A stretch of 64,000 nucleotides of DNA from contig JAVBVS010000024.1 in assembly GCA_036677805.1 (NCBI GenBank), positions 62,001 to 126,000 of the forward strand, in the 5' to 3' direction. The notes beneath the pieces are model-generated. The model saw only the letters and a list, made by a program, of their open reading frames with translations, made no database searches and had not been told where the DNA came from. The stretch comes from SIG78 sp036677805. GTDB lineage: Bacteria > Verrucomicrobiota > Lentisphaeria > Victivallales > Victivallaceae. Position 1 is the stretch's first letter. The number at the start of each line of letters is the position of its first letter. Shown here piece by piece: positions 60,820 through 64,000 of the stretch. Both the position numbers and the translations under genes were made by a program.

Positions 60820-60943
60820 GCTTGGCGGATTTCTGCCGCCGCGGGAGGAACCGCGATTGATTTCGACTCCGGAACGGTTTATAGTAAATGCCGTGCCATC
60901 GCCGCGGCGGCGAGGGGCGAATCAGTCAAGGGAAACGGGTGTC

Positions 60944-61735
60944 ATGAAACGGATTTCGTATCTTTTTCCGGACGGCAGGCGCAAAGCGCTTACCATGAGC
61001 TATGACGACGGCGTGGTCGAAGACCGCAAGCTGGTGGAAATCTTCAACCGATCCGGCATCCGGGGGACGTTCCACCTCAATTCCGGGGCCTTCGACTGGC
61101 CCAGTCATGTGCCGGCCGAAGAGGTCAAAGCGGTCTACGCCGGGCATGAAGTGGCCTGTCATTCGGTTTCACACCCTTTTCTCGACCATTGCCCGGCTCC
61201 GGTCATTCTGCGCGAGATGCTCGACGACCGGGTCAATCTGGAAAAATTGGTCGAATATCCGGTCCGCGGCAGCTCCTATCCGATGGGAACCTATCATCCG
61301 GAAGCGGAAAAACTGCTGGCGGCAGCGGGCGTCGCCTATGCCCGGACGGTGAAAAGCACGGGGAATTTCAATCTTCCGGACGACTGGCTGGCCTGGCATC
61401 CGAGTTGCCATCACAGCGAGGATTTGCTGAACAAAGCGGCGGCGTTCCGGCAGGACCGCTACTCCTTCCGGCTGTTTTACGTCTGGGGCCATGCCTATGA
61501 ATTCGCCCGCAACAACAACTGGGAACTGATCGAGCAGTTCTGCGCCGAGATGGCCGGATTGCCCGAAGTATGGTATGCCACCAACATTGAAATCCACGAT
61601 TATGTGGAGGCGTTGAAGCGCCTCCAGTTCTCCGCCGCCTGCGACCGGGTGTGCAACCCGACCGCCCTGCCGCTCTGGCTTTCGGTCGACGACGCGCCGA
61701 CGGCCATCGCCCCCGGCGCGCTGCGGATATTGTGA
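60944..61735 (+). CDS. Polysaccharide deacetylase family protein
   Basis: The product has 263 residues. Catalytic features of NodB-type deacetylases are visible: LTMSYDDGVVEDRKLVEIFN (about 17-36, Asp-Asp pair), GTFHLNSGAFDWP (about 41-53), HEVACHSVSHPFLDH (about 68-82, His-x3-His metal site) and SSYPMGTYHPEAEKLLAAAG (about 109-128). No signal peptide is seen. It probably removes acetyl groups from a glycan in the cytoplasm or on a lipid-linked sugar. It follows the preceding gene by 124 bp. Confidence 0.87.
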   Translation: MKRISYLFPDGRRKALTMSYDDGVVEDRKLVEIFNRSGIRGTFHLNSGAFDWPSHVPAEEVKAVYAGHEVACHSVSHPFLDHCPAPVILREMLDDRVNLEKLVEYPVRGSSYPMGTYHPEAEKLLAAAGVAYARTVKSTGNFNLPDDWLAWHPSCHHSEDLLNKAAAFRQDRYSFRLFYVWGHAYEFARNNNWELIEQFCAEMAGLPEVWYATNIEIHDYVEALKRLQFSAACDRVCNPTALPLWLSVDDAPTAIAPGALRIL

Positions 61736-61915
61736 CGCCTTACTTTGTTGGGCCTGGAGTCGCGTTGATAAAATTACTCATGCCATGCTGTTTTTACAGA
61801 GGAGTATGGAGAAGGGCTGTATTTATTGTTGTAATAATTTGATTGATAACTTTTTATTTGGTTTGTGTGTTACCGTTTCATGAGTGGAATATCACCATTT
61901 CTGTCGACCGGACAC

Positions 61916-61944
61916 TTGAAAAGCAGAAGATTTTTTTGTATCTT
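61916..61944 (+). promoter_or_regulatory. Promoter of the third GntR regulator
   Basis: TTGAAA (61916-61921), a 17 bp spacer and TATCTT (61939-61944) lie 39 bp upstream of the ATG at 61983. The rest of the 247 bp gap after 61735 is AT-rich, and I see no further clear feature in it. Confidence 0.55.
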
Positions 61945-61982
61945 ATTTGCAGACAGGTCAGGCTTGGAATGGAAACACTCTG

Positions 61983-62972
61983 ATGATCGTTTATAAATAT
62001 CATGATATTGTGGAAGATTTGAAGCATCGAATTGCTATCGGGCGGTACGATGACGGTTTTCCCTCTGTCCGGGCCTTGAGTATGGAGTATCAAGTCAGCA
62101 GCCGGACTGTTGGCAAAGCATTCCGGATTTTGCGGCAGCTCGGCGCGATTCGTACTCGTCGCAGCGGTACTCGGATCAATCTGGCGCACCAACCTCGAAC
62201 GCGAACCCGTATTGTAGTATTGTTGTCCAGTGCTTCTTTGATGCGGCTGTCTGCCGATCGATTCAGCGGAGCATTGTTGCAGCAGGTGAAGGCGGCCGGA
62301 TGCACGCCATTGGCGTTGTCGCCTCCCGGACCGGAATCGGAATCTCGCAGGAAATTTCTTGATGACAATTCGGTTGACGGTTACATTTTCCTCGGCATGT
62401 TTGATCGGGAATTGGCCCGGGAAATGCAGCGTCGGGGTATCCCGTTTATCGGTGCCAACCGGATGCCGGGTTCGTATCGACTGAATTGGGTAGACTGGGA
62501 TCACCGGGCCGAATTCAATGCGACAGTGGCACATCTGGTGGCGGCCGGATATCGGCGACTGGCATTATTTCACTACCTCTTTCCCGGTATGCTGGAGCAT
62601 TGGCGATTGATTTATAATGATTTTCTTGCCGAAAGCCGGGAATTTCAATTACGCAATCCGGATTTGGAATTGTTTGTGCCGGAACATCTCTGGGATTGTG
62701 ACGAATTCATCGATTTCCAGTTGCGGCAAAGTCATTTGCCGCAAGTGGTGATACGTATCGGCGAGACTGTCGATGATTTGGTATGTGCAATGGAACGGCG
62801 GGGATTGCGGCCGGGCCGGGATTGGCGGATTCTTCTGGCCCGGTTTGCTGCTGGCAGCGATGAAATCTGGGCGAATACGTTGTGGAATTTGTTTTTACGA
62901 GTGTTACGCAATCCGTTTGCACCGCCACGGCAGATTGTGCCGACACCGAAAATGGAGTTTATTTTATTGTGA
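61983..62972 (+). CDS. GntR-type regulator with LacI-like sensor domain (cassette 3)
   Basis: The product has 329 residues. The GntR winged HTH covers about 1-70 (YKYHDIVEDLKHRIAIGRYD, FPSVRALSMEYQVSSRTVGK). A PBP-like sensor follows: RIVVLLSSASL, DGYIFLGMF, IPFIGANRMPGSYRLNWVDW and YRRLALFHYLFPGMLEHW. It matches the first regulator more closely than the second in the sensor part (WVDWDH versus WIDFDW). The ATG at 61983 is used because the longer reading runs into the promoter. Confidence 0.85.
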   Translation: MIVYKYHDIVEDLKHRIAIGRYDDGFPSVRALSMEYQVSSRTVGKAFRILRQLGAIRTRRSGTRINLAHQPRTRTRIVVLLSSASLMRLSADRFSGALLQQVKAAGCTPLALSPPGPESESRRKFLDDNSVDGYIFLGMFDRELAREMQRRGIPFIGANRMPGSYRLNWVDWDHRAEFNATVAHLVAAGYRRLALFHYLFPGMLEHWRLIYNDFLAESREFQLRNPDLELFVPEHLWDCDEFIDFQLRQSHLPQVVIRIGETVDDLVCAMERRGLRPGRDWRILLARFAAGSDEIWANTLWNLFLRVLRNPFAPPRQIVPTPKMEFILL

Positions 62973-63055
62973 TAAGGAATCGAATGCTGTTCGGAAGTTT
63001 TGATGTCTCGAAAAAAATATACCAGTGAAATGACGTAAAAAACCGGAAAGGTCGT

Positions 63056-63844
63056 ATGATTATGAAAAGATTACTGCAGTACCATGATGCCGTTCGCCAT
63101 TTTTTCCGCCGGACATCGCCCGGGAGTCATGAAAAACGAATTTTTACATTGATCGAGCTTCTGGTTGTTATCGCAATCATCGCAATTCTGGCTGCCATGC
63201 TCCTGCCGGCGCTGTCCTCGGCGCGGGAGCGGGCTCGAGTGGCGAATTGCAGCGGGAAAATGAAAAATTACGGTTTGGCGGTCGCCATGTACAGCGGTGA
63301 CAATCAGGATTGGCTGCCTCTGGTCGGCAATTATACGTCGCATGACAGCTCATTCTTTTTTCGCAACAGCCCGGTTGCACTTTACAACGGTGGCTATCTG
63401 GGACAGAAATCGTATGACAAGATATTGAATGTACTTTATTGGAACGGCGAGAGTGACACGGATAAAAGCGTGGTCGGTAACGATGTGGAGCATTTGCTGC
63501 GCTGCCCGTCGGAAACAGGCCGCTGGGATCCGGCGGCAACCTATTTTGCTATCTCCTATCACACTTATCTGGTGAGCGGCATTGCCGATATGACCAGTTG
63601 TCAACAGACCGGAGACGAATACCGCAACACTCGGATTGGCCGTGACAATCCTGCCGCCACCTTTTATTATGACAGTTTTCTGAGTTATAATGATGCTTGG
63701 GTTGGGTATCCACAGAATCATTCCGGTGGTGTGAATGCGCTTGCCATCGCCGGGAATATAAAATTCATTTCGAAGGAGGCCATGCAAAGAAACACAGCAT
63801 CATCCTGGCGTTACAATATCAAGTTTCTGTATGATTATCAATAA
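63056..63844 (+). CDS. Pseudopilin-like protein, degenerate H-x9-DG motif (cassette 3)
   Basis: The product has 262 residues. It has a longer leader (about 28 residues) before RIFTLIELLVVIAIIAILAA, so the prepilin leader is unusual. MLLPALSSARERARVANCSG follows. The C-terminal HSGGVNALAIAGNIKF keeps His and the spacing, but the DG is replaced by AG. An ATG at 63062 is also possible. It lies 83 bp after the regulator. Confidence 0.85.
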   Translation: MIMKRLLQYHDAVRHFFRRTSPGSHEKRIFTLIELLVVIAIIAILAAMLLPALSSARERARVANCSGKMKNYGLAVAMYSGDNQDWLPLVGNYTSHDSSFFFRNSPVALYNGGYLGQKSYDKILNVLYWNGESDTDKSVVGNDVEHLLRCPSETGRWDPAATYFAISYHTYLVSGIADMTSCQQTGDEYRNTRIGRDNPAATFYYDSFLSYNDAWVGYPQNHSGGVNALAIAGNIKFISKEAMQRNTASSWRYNIKFLYDYQ

Positions 63845-63874
63845 ATATGGACAGTTGCAAGGAATCGTATCATT

Positions 63875-64000
63875 ATGAAAAAAATTCTTTCCATGTTGTT
63901 GGGATTCTGGCTGTGCTGTGCGGTCGGAGCGATTGAAATCAAACAATTCGAGCTCGACGGTTTCAAATTTGCGAGTTTCAATGTCGAAGTCCGCTCTCTC
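63875..64000 (+). CDS. Secreted protein, 5' part only (cut by window end)
   Basis: The first 42 codons are visible. A signal peptide (KKILSMLLGFWLCCAVGA) is followed by IEIKQFELDGFKFASFNVEV. Position matches the secreted-protein slot of the other two cassettes. No family can be named from this fragment. Confidence 0.7.
   Translation, partial: MKKILSMLLGFWLCCAVGAIEIKQFELDGFKFASFNVEVRSL

Overview
The window looks like chromosome of a GC-rich member of the Lentisphaerota (Victivallis-like). I infer this from repeated pairs of a GntR-type regulator and a pseudopilin-like protein (IELLVVIAIIAILAAMLLPALS-type N-terminus, C-terminal H-x9-DG motif), placed upstream of secreted carbohydrate-active proteins. 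No rRNA or marker gene fixes the species, so the placement is tentative.

Region 1 (1-7297) is a degraded 7.2 kb integrated element in a tRNA-Ala(GGC) gene. A 63 bp direct repeat (62/63 identical) bounds it: a displaced tRNA 3' fragment at 1-63 and the copy inside the intact tRNA at 7235-7297. Pairs of an AT-rich 12-mer spaced 11 bp apart lie just inside both ends and resemble integrase arm sites. The integrase has lost its catalytic domain and is joined to an excisionase-like HTH. The cargo is a type I restriction-modification operon on the minus strand (hsdM, a small membrane protein, hsdS with an extra C-terminal domain, a PD-(D/E)XK nuclease-like gene, and an hsdR cut to its first ~105 codons). 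An IS3-family remnant lies at the right end. The element is poorer in GC than its surroundings.

Region 2 (7250-39626) is core housekeeping sequence. It holds tRNA-Ala divergent from a short DNA polymerase I, an iron regulator with feoB, tRNA-Gln(CTG), plsY, an M24 peptidase, mnmA, a CinA-type amidohydrolase, two half-size YeeE/YedE membrane proteins, a GH42 beta-galactosidase, ftsW, a UDP-sugar pyrophosphorylase, valS, dapA and uxaC. A long minus-strand series follows (waaG-like, waaP-like, truA, nikR, STAS protein, TRIC-like channel, VOC protein, uxaC), then an rRNA/tRNA methyltransferase, a HIT protein, a DUF89 protein and a large hybrid histidine kinase.

Region 3 (39627-47936) is the first regulator/pseudopilin cassette: a GntR regulator with a clear promoter flanked by two opposed 15 bp sites, a pseudopilin, a ~1400-residue secreted glycosidase-like protein and a sugar/cation symporter-type MFS transporter. 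Region 4 (48030-54196) holds a small monooxygenase-fold protein and a compact biotin operon, bioB-F-G-C-D-A, with promoter and terminator. Region 5 (54251-61735) is the second cassette: GntR regulator, pseudopilin, two paralogous secreted TIM-barrel-like proteins, a LamG-like protein, then a secreted hydrolase-like protein and a polysaccharide deacetylase. Region 6 (61916-64000) is a third, more AT-rich cassette: GntR regulator, pseudopilin and the start of another secreted protein cut by the window edge.

The most distinctive theme is the threefold GntR / pseudopilin / secreted glycan-active layout. It suggests that each substrate-specific polysaccharide module carries its own regulator and its own pilin-like surface or secretion component.
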